A stretch of 64,000 nucleotides of DNA from contig CAHJWM010000010.1 of assembly GCA_903642325.1 (NCBI GenBank), positions 59,152 through 123,151 on the forward strand. The letters run 5' to 3'. The DNA is from Myxococcales bacterium. Its GTDB lineage: Bacteria; Myxococcota_A; Polyangia; Polyangiales; Polyangiaceae. The notes under the pieces were generated by a model that was not told where the DNA came from, did not search any database, and saw only the letters and a list, made by a program, of their open reading frames with translations. Shown piece after piece: positions 8,158 to 17,151 of the stretch. The position numbers and the translations under genes are program-made. Each line of letters opens with the position of its first letter. Positions within the stretch are counted from its first letter, which is position 1.

Positions 8158-9315
8158 ATGCTACAGCCCGCAGGCATGGCCGAGCGCTCTCTCCTTCCAG
8201 TCCTTTCAGGCAAGCGCATCGTCGTTTGCGTGGGCGCGGGGGGGGTTGGAAAAACAACGGTCGCGGCGGCGATCGCCTTGGGCTTTGCTCGGCTGGGAAA
8301 GCGGGTCCTGTGCATCACCATCGACCCCGCCAAGCGGCTAGCCGACAGCCTCGGTTTGGGGGCGATGAACAGCGAGGAGCAGCAGGTCAGTGCCGGGCTT
8401 TTCGAAGACGCTGGCATCACGGTATCGGGCTCGCTCACCGTGCTCATGCTGGACACGAAGCGCACCTTCGACGACTTGGTTGCCCGGCACGCCTCGAGCC
8501 CGGAAGCGCGCGACCGCATTTTCGATAATCGTATCTACAAGTACGTCTCCACCAGCCTCGCCGGCACCCAGTCATACATGGCAATGGAAAAAGTACTGCT
8601 CGTTCGGCAAGACCCTCGCTTCGACTTGATCGTGCTCGACACGCCGCCGACCAGCAATGCCTTGGACTTTTTGGACGCGCCAGAGCGTCTGATCGAGGCC
8701 ATCGACAGTGCCGCCATGCGCTGGCTCGCGCAGACCTTTCAGGCCTCCGGCCGCTTCAGTCTGAGCTTGGTGGCGCGCGGCGTCGCGCTCGTGCTCCGGG
8801 GGCTGGGCCGCCTTACGGGCAAAGGATTCTTGGAACACTTGGCCGAGTTCGTGGCCGAGCTGAATGAGCTATTCGGCGGTTTTCGCGAGCGCGCCGCGCT
8901 AGTCGCCGCGGCGTTTCGCGCGCCCGATCTAGGCTACGTGCTCGTGACCTCCGCGGCCCCGGCTGCGATCGAGGAGGTGAGCTACTTTGCCACGCGTCTA
9001 AGGGAGCAAGGTATGCGCGCCGACGCGGTCGTGATCAATCGCCTGCACCCGGCGCCGGGGCCCGCAGAGCCGGCTTCGCTGCAAGCGCTGGTCGCGGAGC
9101 TTGGCCTTCGGTTTCCTCGCGACAGCGTGGTGAAGCTGCGGCACGCGGCCGAGGACGACAAAAAACGCGCGGCATTCGAAGCGCGCCAGCTCGGGTTCTT
9201 GGCGGGCGCGCTTGGCGCCGACCCTCCCGAGCAGCTGCGCGTGCCGGTACTGGCGGCCGACGTCCACGACGTTCGGAGCCTTTCGTTCGTAGCGAGCCGG
9301 CTATTTCCGGCTTGA
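8158..9315 (+). CDS. ArsA/GET3-family ATPase
   Basis: About 385 residues; the start could also be Met7 (MAERS). It has a deviant Walker A (GAGGVGKTT), the A' motif ITIDPAKRLADSLGL, and the Walker B-like LIVLDTPPTSNALDFLDAP. It is a single-copy ArsA domain, not the duplicated one of E. coli ArsA. There is no arsB, arsC or arsR gene near it, so arsenite export is unlikely; single-domain forms of this type are common in Myxococcota and Actinobacteria with unknown roles, sometimes in protein sorting or signalling. Its 3' end overlaps the end of der by 15 bp on the other strand. Confidence 0.85.
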   Translation: MLQPAGMAERSLLPVLSGKRIVVCVGAGGVGKTTVAAAIALGFARLGKRVLCITIDPAKRLADSLGLGAMNSEEQQVSAGLFEDAGITVSGSLTVLMLDTKRTFDDLVARHASSPEARDRIFDNRIYKYVSTSLAGTQSYMAMEKVLLVRQDPRFDLIVLDTPPTSNALDFLDAPERLIEAIDSAAMRWLAQTFQASGRFSLSLVARGVALVLRGLGRLTGKGFLEHLAEFVAELNELFGGFRERAALVAAAFRAPDLGYVLVTSAAPAAIEEVSYFATRLREQGMRADAVVINRLHPAPGPAEPASLQALVAELGLRFPRDSVVKLRHAAEDDKKRAAFEARQLGFLAGALGADPPEQLRVPVLAADVHDVRSLSFVASRLFPA

Positions 9316-10686
9316 GTGTTTGGCGCCAGGCGGCGCGTTCTCATTCCGTTTGCGCGCGCGATATTCGACAGAAATGGGCACGGCACGGAAGTCGAATTCT
9401 TTTCGGATCTGATTGGCCACGAAGCGCTTGTATGCTTCGGTGATGTACTCCGGTGCGTTGCACATGGCGATGAACAACGGGGGATGCGCCTCCGCTTGGG
9501 TGATGTAAAAGATGCGCGGCGCGCGCCCGCGGCTGGTCGGGGGTGGATGCTTGTCCAGCACCCGCTCGAAAAAGCGGTTCAGCTCGCCAGTCGGGATTCG
9601 GCGCTTGAATTCCTTGCTGGCTCGCGCCGCCAAGTCCAGGAGCTCCTTGACGCCGCGGCCTGTCTTTGCGCTGAGGTGCACCATGGGCACCCAGCCCGCG
9701 AAGCGTAGCTCTTCCCGGGCTTTCTCTTCGGCTTGTTCCTGCGCGCCCTTTTTTTGAAGGTCGGATTTGTTCAAGCCCACGATCACGGCGCGCCGCTTTT
9801 CGAGGCACATGCCGAGCAAACGCGCGTCTTGCTCGTGCACGCCCGTGGTCGCGTCGCACATCAAGATCACGACTTGCGCGCGCTCGATGGATCGAATCGC
9901 TTGCAGCGTTGCGACCAGCTCCACCCCGCGCTCCACACGCGCCTTCCGGCGAATGCCGGCCGTGTCGACCAACAAGAACGCCCGGCCCTCGGACTCGATG
10001 CGCGCGTCCACCGGGTCACGCGTGGTACCCGGTCGGTCATCCACCAAAGCACGCTCGCTGCCCGTGAGGCGATTGAACATCGAAGACTTGCCCGCGTTCG
10101 GGCGACCGATGAAGGCGATGCGCGGGGTCACTTCGTCGGGCTCGTCCTCGGCTTCTTCGGGCTCGCCGCGGGCGCGCTTGGCAAGCTTTGGCAATTGCTT
10201 CGCGATGGCCAAGGCAAGGTCGGCTGTGCCACGCCCGTGGAGCGCCGAGACCGCGATGATCTCCGGAATGCCGAGCTCGTAAAGCTCGTTCGCGCCCGGC
10301 ATGTGGCGCGCGGTATCTACCTTATTTGCCACGTAAATGACGGGTTTTTTCGCGCGACGTAGCAGCTTGATCGCGTCGCGATCCGGCCCCGTCGGGCTCA
10401 TCGAGCCGTCCAGCACACACACGATCACGTCGGCCTCGGCGACGGCGGCGTCGACATGACGGGCAATGCCCTGCTGCATCGGATCCTCGCTCGTCGGATC
10501 GAAGCCGCCCGTGTCGACGAGGGTGACGTTGTGACCATGAATGTGGGCGGGCGCGTAGTGCCGGTCGCGAGTCACGCCCGGCTGATCGTCGACGATCGCG
10601 AGCTTTTTGCCGACCAAGCGGTTGAAGAGCGTACTCTTGCCCACGTTGGGCCGTCCGACGACGGCCACGATCTGCGTCGGTGTCAT
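9301..10686 (-). CDS. der: ribosome-assembly GTPase Der (EngA)
   Basis: About 461 residues with the two tandem GTPase domains unique to Der. Domain 1 begins GRPNVGKST and has DTGGF and NKVD; domain 2 has GRPNAGKSS, DTAGIRRK and NKSD; then comes the C-terminal KH-like domain (FYITQAEAHPPLF). Der is needed for 50S subunit maturation. I set the start at 10686, where the ATG overlaps the era stop as ATGA; a longer in-frame form to 10812 would sit inside era. Between the G domains is an acidic linker (EPEEAEDEPDE). Confidence 0.96.
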   Translation of the reverse strand: MTPTQIVAVVGRPNVGKSTLFNRLVGKKLAIVDDQPGVTRDRHYAPAHIHGHNVTLVDTGGFDPTSEDPMQQGIARHVDAAVAEADVIVCVLDGSMSPTGPDRDAIKLLRRAKKPVIYVANKVDTARHMPGANELYELGIPEIIAVSALHGRGTADLALAIAKQLPKLAKRARGEPEEAEDEPDEVTPRIAFIGRPNAGKSSMFNRLTGSERALVDDRPGTTRDPVDARIESEGRAFLLVDTAGIRRKARVERGVELVATLQAIRSIERAQVVILMCDATTGVHEQDARLLGMCLEKRRAVIVGLNKSDLQKKGAQEQAEEKAREELRFAGWVPMVHLSAKTGRGVKELLDLAARASKEFKRRIPTGELNRFFERVLDKHPPPTSRGRAPRIFYITQAEAHPPLFIAMCNAPEYITEAYKRFVANQIRKEFDFRAVPISVEYRARKRNENAPPGAKHSSRK

Positions 10687-11675
10687 TTGGCCCTCGGCGC
10701 GGACCGCTTCTTGTTCTTGGCGCGCGTGGGCTTCGTGGCCGCGTTGGTCTTGGCGAGGCCGACCGGAGCCTCGTAACCGAGCTCGGCGAGCTGGCGCGGC
10801 ATGCTCTTCCACTGCGGCGTCACGCGCACGAACAGCTCGAGGTGCACTTTGTGTCCGAGCAGCTCGGCAATGCGAGCTTGCGCGCCCACTCGAATGCCCT
10901 TTATTTGAAGCCCGCCCGTACCGATGATAATCTTTCGCTGACCGACCTTCTCCACGTGCACCGTGGCCTTGATCGTCGAAGCTTTGCCGCCTTCCGAGAA
11001 CTCGTCGATGGACACGGCCACCGCATGGGGGATCTCCCCGCGCATCGCCAAGAGGACTTGCTCGCGCACGTACTCGCGCACGAAGAAGCTCGTGGGGCGA
11101 TCGGTGAGCGTGTCCTCGTCGTAGCCTAACCCGCCCTCCGGGAGCGCTTCGGCGAGCGCGTCGAGCACGCGCTCGATGCCGTCATCGGACTTCACGCTGA
11201 TCGGGATCAACGCGGCGAACTCACGCAGCTCCTGATAACGGACCAAGGCGGGCAAGAGCTTGCTCTTGTCCCGTAATGCGTCGACCTTGTTGATGGCGAG
11301 CACGGCGACGGCGTCCGCCGGCACGCTCGCGAGCAGCTCTCGGTCGAGATCCTCTGCGCTCTTGTCCTTCGCGTGCTTTTTCGGGGCCGCCAACGCCGAA
11401 ATATCCGTCATGAACAGCACGACGTCCGAGGTGCGCGCGGCGTCCAGCGCAGAGGCATTCATGCGTCGACCGAGCTCCGAACGCGGTTGATGCACCCCTG
11501 GTGTATCCAGAAAGGCGAGCTGTGCGCCGGTTCGATGAACGACGCCGAGCACATTGTCGCGCGTGGTTTGCGGCAGGGGCGAGACGATGGCGAGCGGCTC
11601 GCCGAGGACGCGATTCAAGAACGTCGATTTGCCGACGTTCGAACGCCCTACGATGGCGATGGTTCCAAAACGCAT
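10683..11675 (-). CDS. era: ribosome-assembly GTPase Era
   Basis: 330 residues. GTPase motifs are GRSNVGKST, TTRDN (switch I), DTPGVHQP and NKVD; the C-terminal KH domain contains the helix-turn IIGTGGLQIKGIGxxA-like segment (KIIIGTGGLQIKGIRVGAQA). Era binds 16S rRNA and helps 30S maturation. A Lys/Arg-rich tail of about 25 residues follows the KH domain. Start at 11675 matches the family N-terminus; a further 155 codons upstream are open but look like non-coding, Arg/Ser-rich sequence. Era and Der are translationally coupled (ATGA). Confidence 0.95.
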   Translation of the reverse strand: MRFGTIAIVGRSNVGKSTFLNRVLGEPLAIVSPLPQTTRDNVLGVVHRTGAQLAFLDTPGVHQPRSELGRRMNASALDAARTSDVVLFMTDISALAAPKKHAKDKSAEDLDRELLASVPADAVAVLAINKVDALRDKSKLLPALVRYQELREFAALIPISVKSDDGIERVLDALAEALPEGGLGYDEDTLTDRPTSFFVREYVREQVLLAMRGEIPHAVAVSIDEFSEGGKASTIKATVHVEKVGQRKIIIGTGGLQIKGIRVGAQARIAELLGHKVHLELFVRVTPQWKSMPRQLAELGYEAPVGLAKTNAATKPTRAKNKKRSAPRAK

Positions 11676-11817
11676 AGAAGAAGATCCAAATCCGATGGTC
11701 GGGCGCGGGCAGGCAGAGCCCGCCGTGCTCCATTGACGACGCGCGACGCGCACACCTTCCACCGATTCTGTCGGGTTGCAACGATAAGCCACACCAGCTA
11801 GGACGCCCGCTCTGGCG

Positions 11818-14418
11818 ATGAGCGAGGAAATTGCGGCTGACTCGACAGCGGGTACGCGCCGTGGCCCGGAAACTCCGCACGATTTTGGCGTAAGCGCCGC
11901 GCCTCGCGGCAAACGACCGCCCTTCTTGGCGTGGATTGCGCTCTCGGTTGCGGCGCTCAGCCTGTTCGCGCCGCTTTCATCGAGTGGCATCTGGGATCCT
12001 CCGGAGCGGGAAGTAGCGGAGCTCTCGCGGCGGATTGCGCTCAATTTACTGGGTTCCCCGGAGCTCGCGGTCGCCGGCGGCAACAACCTCGTGCCCACGC
12101 GCGCGGAGCTCGGGCGGGGCGAGCTTCCCTTTACGTCCATCGCGCTCGGCTTTCGCGCCTTCGGCTTGCACGATTGGGCGGGTCGGTTGCCCCTCGCGTT
12201 ATGGGCCGCGCTTGGGCTACTCGCTACCTACGGGCTCGTGCGGCGGCTGTCCGATCGTCGGAGCGCGTGGTTCGCGGTGCTCGCGCTATCGACCATGCCG
12301 CTCTACTTTTTGCATGCTCGGACGATGCTCGGCGACATCGTCACCATGGCCTCTCTTGCGCTCGCGTTGGCGGGTCTCGGCGTCGCCGTATTCGAGCGCG
12401 GCTCGGCTGCGAGCAACGCTTCACGAATTTTGTTTTTGGGGGTTGGTTTGTTGGGCATGGCATGCGCGTTGCTCTCACGGGGCACTCTCATTGGAGTCGC
12501 CGTGCCCGGGCTCAGCGTCGGCGTGAGTTGGCTGGTGCTGCGAACCGCGAGGGTGATCTCGGCGGAGTGGCTCGGCGATGCGCTGGGCGCACTCGTCTTG
12601 GTGTTGGCAGCGGTAGCGGCCGTCCTCGCTGGGCGGGCGCTGTACGTCGCGCCGCAAATGGCCGGCCAATTTTCCTTGCTGCTCGGTACGGCAGTCCACC
12701 GTCCGCGAGTCCTGCCGACCTTCGATAGCGTGATACTCCAGCTCGGCCATGCCCTATTTCCTTGGAGCGCTGTGATACCGGTGGCGCTCGGATCGTTGCT
12801 GCGCGAGCCCCCAATCCCAGCTGGGCCGACGCGCGAGCGCGAGGCGGCGCTTCGCGTGCTGGTACTCGCGTTGCCGGTCTTCGCATGGCTTGCCTACGGC
12901 TTAGCGGAGCCGGTGGTCGGAGCGCTGCCTTTTGGCGGCGTGGCTGCGTTCGCGATCGCCGTGGCACTCTTGATGCGCGACTACGAGCGCGGCGTCAGCC
13001 CGGCCCGTGCCGTGCCGATGGTCGTGTGCGCGCTAGCGATTTTATTACTCGTCGACTTCGAAAATCTTCCCGAGAAAGCCTTGAGCGCTTTTTGCGTCCC
13101 CGACGTGCGCTTCCCGGACAGCTTCAAGCTCAAGGCCGGACGGCTGCTGGAGGCTGGAACACTATTGTTTTGCGCCTCGTTCTTCTTTTTGCTGCAGGAG
13201 CGCTCGACCCACCAAGATGCGCGGTTCGAGCGCGCCGAGTACGGCGTGTGGCCACGTGCGTTCCGCATGCTGTGGACGGGCAACCTGCAATTTGCAGTGA
13301 TTGTGCTGGAGGCGGCCCTGGTCGGGTTCTGCGGGCTCGGCTTCTTGAGCGACCACCTGAGTGGTTTTGCAAAGGTCGACGCGCTTGGCGCAGGCCCGCG
13401 CGCGGCGGCCTTATTCGGCGCGCTGGCCTTGCCCGGGTTACTCATTTCGCCCTTACTGCTGATGGCGGTGCGCGATGCATTTCGCACGTTGTTTGATCCC
13501 GAGCTGGGCGCGCTATTCGGTTCTGGCGCGGTAGGGCGCTGGCTGTCCGGCGGCCTGTCCCGTGCAGAAGCCGCCCTGTTTGCCGGGGTGGCCTTCGGTC
13601 TGTGCCTAAGTCTCGTCTTTTATCCCGCTCTCTCCGTGCAGATTTCACCGAAGCAGGTGTTCGAAGCGTACCGCCGCGATGCCAACGCAGGAGAACCTTT
13701 GGGCATGCTGGGGGCTGGCGCCGCAAGCGCCAATTATTACGCGGGCCGCATCGTGCCGTCATTCGATACCGGCGCGCACGCGTTCGATTGGCTCATCGCC
13801 GGCAGCGAGCGCCGCTGGCTGGTGATTCGTCAAAGTGATCTGCCTTTGCTCAACAGCCTGTACCGAGCGCGGAATGACGAGTCGTTTAATCTACCGGTGC
13901 TCGACGCGCGCTCGAGTGAGATTCTCCTCGTCTCGAGCCAGCTCGGGGCCGCTCGAAACGACAACCCGCTGTCCGGCCTCGTTCTGGAGCAGGCGCCGCA
14001 ACCGCGCCATCCCCTCGACGCCAACTTGGATGACAAGCTCGACGTGCTTGGCTGGGATACGCTCGCCGAGGACGGCCGCGCGGTCTCGAGCGTCCAAGCC
14101 GGGCGGCGTTACACGTTCGTTATCTATTATCGGGTCGTCCAGCACATCGCCGGGACGTGGGACACCTTCATTCACATCGACGGGTTCCAACGACGCTTCA
14201 ACGCGGACCACCCTACGTTGGACGGCAAATACCCGTTCGGCCTCTGGCAACCTGGCGATTGGATCGCGGATCGTCACGAGCTCATGCTCGAGCCCAACTT
14301 CAGTGCCGGGACGTACCGGGTGTACTTTGGCCTCTATAACGGAAGCCAGCGCCTAGACGTACGCCGCGGACACGCCGTGGAAAATCGGCTCGAGGCCGGC
14401 GTATTGGACGTGCGCTGA
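11818..14418 (+). CDS. GT39/ArnT-like membrane glycosyltransferase with C-terminal beta domain
   Basis: 866 residues. The N-terminal two thirds has about a dozen hydrophobic spans in the GT-C layout. The first periplasmic loop carries WDPPEREVAE, matching the catalytic-acid loop of ArnT/PMT-type enzymes, followed by ELPFTSIALGFRAFG. Such enzymes move a sugar from a polyprenyl phosphate to a lipid or protein outside the inner membrane. From about residue 720 to the end there is a soluble, strand-rich domain (VIYYRV, DTFIHIDG, GTYRVYFGLYNG) that could bind carbohydrate. The acceptor is unknown. A second GT39-like gene lies at 34440. Confidence 0.8.
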   Translation: MSEEIAADSTAGTRRGPETPHDFGVSAAPRGKRPPFLAWIALSVAALSLFAPLSSSGIWDPPEREVAELSRRIALNLLGSPELAVAGGNNLVPTRAELGRGELPFTSIALGFRAFGLHDWAGRLPLALWAALGLLATYGLVRRLSDRRSAWFAVLALSTMPLYFLHARTMLGDIVTMASLALALAGLGVAVFERGSAASNASRILFLGVGLLGMACALLSRGTLIGVAVPGLSVGVSWLVLRTARVISAEWLGDALGALVLVLAAVAAVLAGRALYVAPQMAGQFSLLLGTAVHRPRVLPTFDSVILQLGHALFPWSAVIPVALGSLLREPPIPAGPTREREAALRVLVLALPVFAWLAYGLAEPVVGALPFGGVAAFAIAVALLMRDYERGVSPARAVPMVVCALAILLLVDFENLPEKALSAFCVPDVRFPDSFKLKAGRLLEAGTLLFCASFFFLLQERSTHQDARFERAEYGVWPRAFRMLWTGNLQFAVIVLEAALVGFCGLGFLSDHLSGFAKVDALGAGPRAAALFGALALPGLLISPLLLMAVRDAFRTLFDPELGALFGSGAVGRWLSGGLSRAEAALFAGVAFGLCLSLVFYPALSVQISPKQVFEAYRRDANAGEPLGMLGAGAASANYYAGRIVPSFDTGAHAFDWLIAGSERRWLVIRQSDLPLLNSLYRARNDESFNLPVLDARSSEILLVSSQLGAARNDNPLSGLVLEQAPQPRHPLDANLDDKLDVLGWDTLAEDGRAVSSVQAGRRYTFVIYYRVVQHIAGTWDTFIHIDGFQRRFNADHPTLDGKYPFGLWQPGDWIADRHELMLEPNFSAGTYRVYFGLYNGSQRLDVRRGHAVENRLEAGVLDVR

Positions 14419-14461
14419 GTGCGCGCGTGACGCCGGCGCGCGTTGGGGCTAAGCGAGAGTC

Positions 14462-14854
14462 GTGAGTGACGAGCAGTCCAAACCTTCATACCCACCGCCT
14501 GCCTCGGAGCGCCGCAGCTACGAGCGCATCGACGTCGAGTGGTCGGTGGATTGCGAAACGGAACAGACTTTTCTGTTCGCCAGCATCACGAACATTTCGG
14601 AGATGGGCATCTTCGTGGCCACGCACGAGCCACTCGAGGTCGGGACCCGGCTGACCCTGCGCTTTGCCATGCCGGGCGCGGATGCGCCGTACATCTTGCT
14701 CGGGCAAGTCGCTTGGGTGAACCCAATCCGCATGTTGTCAGACAATCCGAACCCGGGGATGGGCATCCGCTTCGTCGACTTGTCCCCGGAAAGTAGGGAG
14801 CGGATCATTAGCTCGGTGCGAACCATTGCGTATGTCAGGGACAACACGAATTGA
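14462..14854 (+). CDS. PilZ-domain protein (c-di-GMP binding)
   Basis: 130 residues, starting at GTG 14462. The single PilZ domain has the c-di-GMP motif RRSYER (RxxxR) and NISEMGIF ([D/N]xSxxG), followed by the strand-rich core ending GMGIRFVDLS. Both nucleotide-contacting motifs are intact, so it should bind c-di-GMP. It lies 43 bp after the GT39 gene on the same strand, so it could regulate that enzyme or another surface process such as polysaccharide secretion or motility. Confidence 0.9.
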   Translation: MSDEQSKPSYPPPASERRSYERIDVEWSVDCETEQTFLFASITNISEMGIFVATHEPLEVGTRLTLRFAMPGADAPYILLGQVAWVNPIRMLSDNPNPGMGIRFVDLSPESRERIISSVRTIAYVRDNTN

Positions 14855-14995
14855 CGAAAATCACGGCGGAACCAGCCCTCGCCCGGCGGGCCGCGAACGA
14901 CGGTACGCGCCCGCGTCGCCGAGAATTTAGCGAATTCGGGCGAATGACAAAACCGTGACCCCGAAGGCTAGCTCGGCTGCTAGAGTTTCCGACCG

Positions 14996-15967
14996 ATGCG
15001 CCCTCGTTTTGCTGCCGACTACCGCACGCTGCTCTGGGTGACCATTGCTCCACTGCTCATCGCGGTGCAGTTCGCGCGTCCCGCTCTCGTGCCCTATCTC
15101 TGGTGGGTGAGCGCGTACTTCGCGCTGGCCTGCGGCGTCATCGCGCACAACCACAACCACTGCCCGACCTTCAAGGGCAAGCTGCAAAATCAGATCTTCG
15201 GCAACTGGATCTCGATCTTTTACGGCTACCCTACCTTCGCGTGGATCCCGACGCACAACTTGAATCATCACAAGTACGTCAACCGGGCCGGGGACGCCAC
15301 CATCACTTGGCGCTACACCAACCGCCACAACCTGCTGGTTGCGCTGACCTATTTCTTCGTCTCGAGCTATTGGCAGAGCGACCCGATTAAAGCCTTCATA
15401 GGCAAGGCCAGGCAACAAAATCGCTCGCTCTATCGGCGGATACTCGTGCAATACACGATTTGGGGCGGCGCGCATTTGGGGTTGCTGGCGCTTTCAATCG
15501 CGCTGCACGGTCTGAAAACCGGCCTGTACGTTTACGTTATGACGCTTTTGATTCCCGCGTTCTTCGCGCTCTGGACGATCATGCTGTTCAATTACGACCA
15601 GCACGTGCACACCGACCCTTGGTCGAAGCACAATCATTCGCGCAGCTGGGACGGAAAGCTGCTGAACTTCTTGCTTTTCAACAACGGCCTGCACTGCGCC
15701 CACCACGAAAACCCGGGCACGCACTGGAGCAACCTTCCCGCGCAACACTCCGCCATCGCGGCTCTGATCGATCCAGCTTTGATCGAGCACAGCTTGTTCT
15801 GGTACTGGTTTCGCGAGTACTTCGTCGCCCCGTTCGTGCCGAGCTTGGGGTCTAAACAAGTCGGGCGGGCTCCGTTCGATGCGCCTGATGGCGGACCCGT
15901 GAACGTGACATCCGCTGATGTCGAGGTAGGCGAGGCCGGGACCAACGCCCAGATGGTGGGGTCGTGA
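14996..15967 (+). CDS. membrane fatty-acid desaturase
   Basis: 323 residues with paired hydrophobic spans and three histidine clusters that bind the di-iron centre: HNHNHCP, HNLNHHKYVN and HCAHHENPGTHW. This is the acyl-lipid/acyl-CoA desaturase or hydroxylase superfamily; position specificity cannot be read. The C-terminal tail of about 40 residues is hydrophilic. A gap of 140 bp before it leaves room for its own promoter. It ends 33 bp from the convergent anti-sigma gene. Confidence 0.88.
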   Translation: MRPRFAADYRTLLWVTIAPLLIAVQFARPALVPYLWWVSAYFALACGVIAHNHNHCPTFKGKLQNQIFGNWISIFYGYPTFAWIPTHNLNHHKYVNRAGDATITWRYTNRHNLLVALTYFFVSSYWQSDPIKAFIGKARQQNRSLYRRILVQYTIWGGAHLGLLALSIALHGLKTGLYVYVMTLLIPAFFALWTIMLFNYDQHVHTDPWSKHNHSRSWDGKLLNFLLFNNGLHCAHHENPGTHWSNLPAQHSAIAALIDPALIEHSLFWYWFREYFVAPFVPSLGSKQVGRAPFDAPDGGPVNVTSADVEVGEAGTNAQMVGS

Positions 15968-16000
15968 TCCACCTGAGCAAGCGACCGGCAGGCGGCTGCC

Positions 16001-17131
16001 TTAGGGCGTAGGCGCGGCCGGCGTCGCAGCCGCCGGAACACTGGTTGGAGCCTTGCCTGTGCCCAGCGTGCGTCCCGCCGGCATCTTTCGAGCCGCGACT
16101 TCCGCGCCCGCCCTCTGATTTAACTCGCCGATTGCGGCCTCGGCTCGGGCTCGGTAGCTGGGATCGGCAGCGAGCTCTTCGTAGTTTTGACGGGCGCGCG
16201 CAAGCTCGCCCAAAGCACGGTAGCAGTCGGCGGCTTGCCATGCCGCGCTGTTACCGATTGGGCCCGGGTATCGCGTGTGAACGTCCTCGAAGCGGGGTCC
16301 GGCGCTGGGGCAGCCCGAGACCATGCGCAGTGATTCCACCTCGTACAAGGCCGCGCTGGCGGCGTGCGGCCCGCCTTGGTTCGAGACTTCGGCGAAACGC
16401 TGCTCGGCCTCGGAATAGCGGCCCCCCCGGTATGCCGCCATGGCCGCATCGTAGCGAGTGTCGCTCTCGTCCGAGGCAGCCGTCCTTTCCGCGAGCTTGT
16501 CGCCGGCAACCGCGCCAGGGAGGCCCCCGCCACGGTCGTCCGCAACGGGCGCTCGGGCCGGAGCGGCGGACGCAGCACGCTCGGCCTTGGCGTCCGGCAC
16601 ACGGTCGCGCCGCGCGCTCGATTCGTCCGTACGGAATGCGGGGCGGGACCCCGAGCGCTGTGCCTCGGGTTCGGGGTCGACCGGGCTCACCGGCTCGGGT
16701 AGCACGGCCGCGCTCGGCTCGTTGTCATTCTCTGGCACACCGCGCTCGGTGACGAGCACGTGCTCGCGGTCGCCCGGCTGAGCGCGCAAGAAAAATAGGC
16801 TCGAGCCGATCATCAACATGAGGAGCGCCGCCATAGACAGCTGCGGGCGCATGGCATAGCCGGCCAGTAACGACAAGCCGCGACCCAGGCGTTTGCTCAA
16901 GGGCAACATCTGCGTCGCGCGTCGCTCGGCCGCTAAGATGCGCAGCTCCAGACCTTCGGGCACGTCGAGCACCGGTAATACGCCGACCTCACGCGTGGCA
17001 CGCAGACCCGCACCGATTCCGCGGCAGCGGATGCAGTGGTCCATGTGTCGGCGGGCAGCGGCATGGGTCAGCTCGTCCAGCTCGTCGTACAGAACGTCGA
17101 GCACGATTCGGTCGAATTTCTCGCAATCCAC
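16001..17131 (-). CDS. zinc-finger anti-sigma factor with periplasmic TPR-like domain
   Basis: About 376 residues. The cytosolic N-terminus holds a zf-HC2 anti-sigma motif (RHMDHCIRCRG: His-x3-Cys-x2-Cys). A single span lies at about residue 105-125 (LSMAALLMLMIGSSLFFL). The outer part is a charged, low-complexity linker and then TPR-like helices (AAYRGGRYSEAEQRF, AADCYRALGELARARQNYEEL). The start is GTG 17131, seven bases after a perfect GGAGG. It follows the sigma gene by 20 bp, the standard sigma/anti-sigma arrangement. The TPR part may be the sensor and may contact envelope proteins. Confidence 0.87.
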   Translation of the reverse strand: MDCEKFDRIVLDVLYDELDELTHAAARRHMDHCIRCRGIGAGLRATREVGVLPVLDVPEGLELRILAAERRATQMLPLSKRLGRGLSLLAGYAMRPQLSMAALLMLMIGSSLFFLRAQPGDREHVLVTERGVPENDNEPSAAVLPEPVSPVDPEPEAQRSGSRPAFRTDESSARRDRVPDAKAERAASAAPARAPVADDRGGGLPGAVAGDKLAERTAASDESDTRYDAAMAAYRGGRYSEAEQRFAEVSNQGGPHAASAALYEVESLRMVSGCPSAGPRFEDVHTRYPGPIGNSAAWQAADCYRALGELARARQNYEELAADPSYRARAEAAIGELNQRAGAEVAARKMPAGRTLGTGKAPTSVPAAATPAAPTP

Positions 17132-17151
17132 CGTAAGTCCTCCGGCACGCC

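Noticed and set aside
7671..8519. 282-residue minus-strand frame
   Set aside because: It overlaps the start of the ArsA-like gene and the 7709 gene and has no domain.
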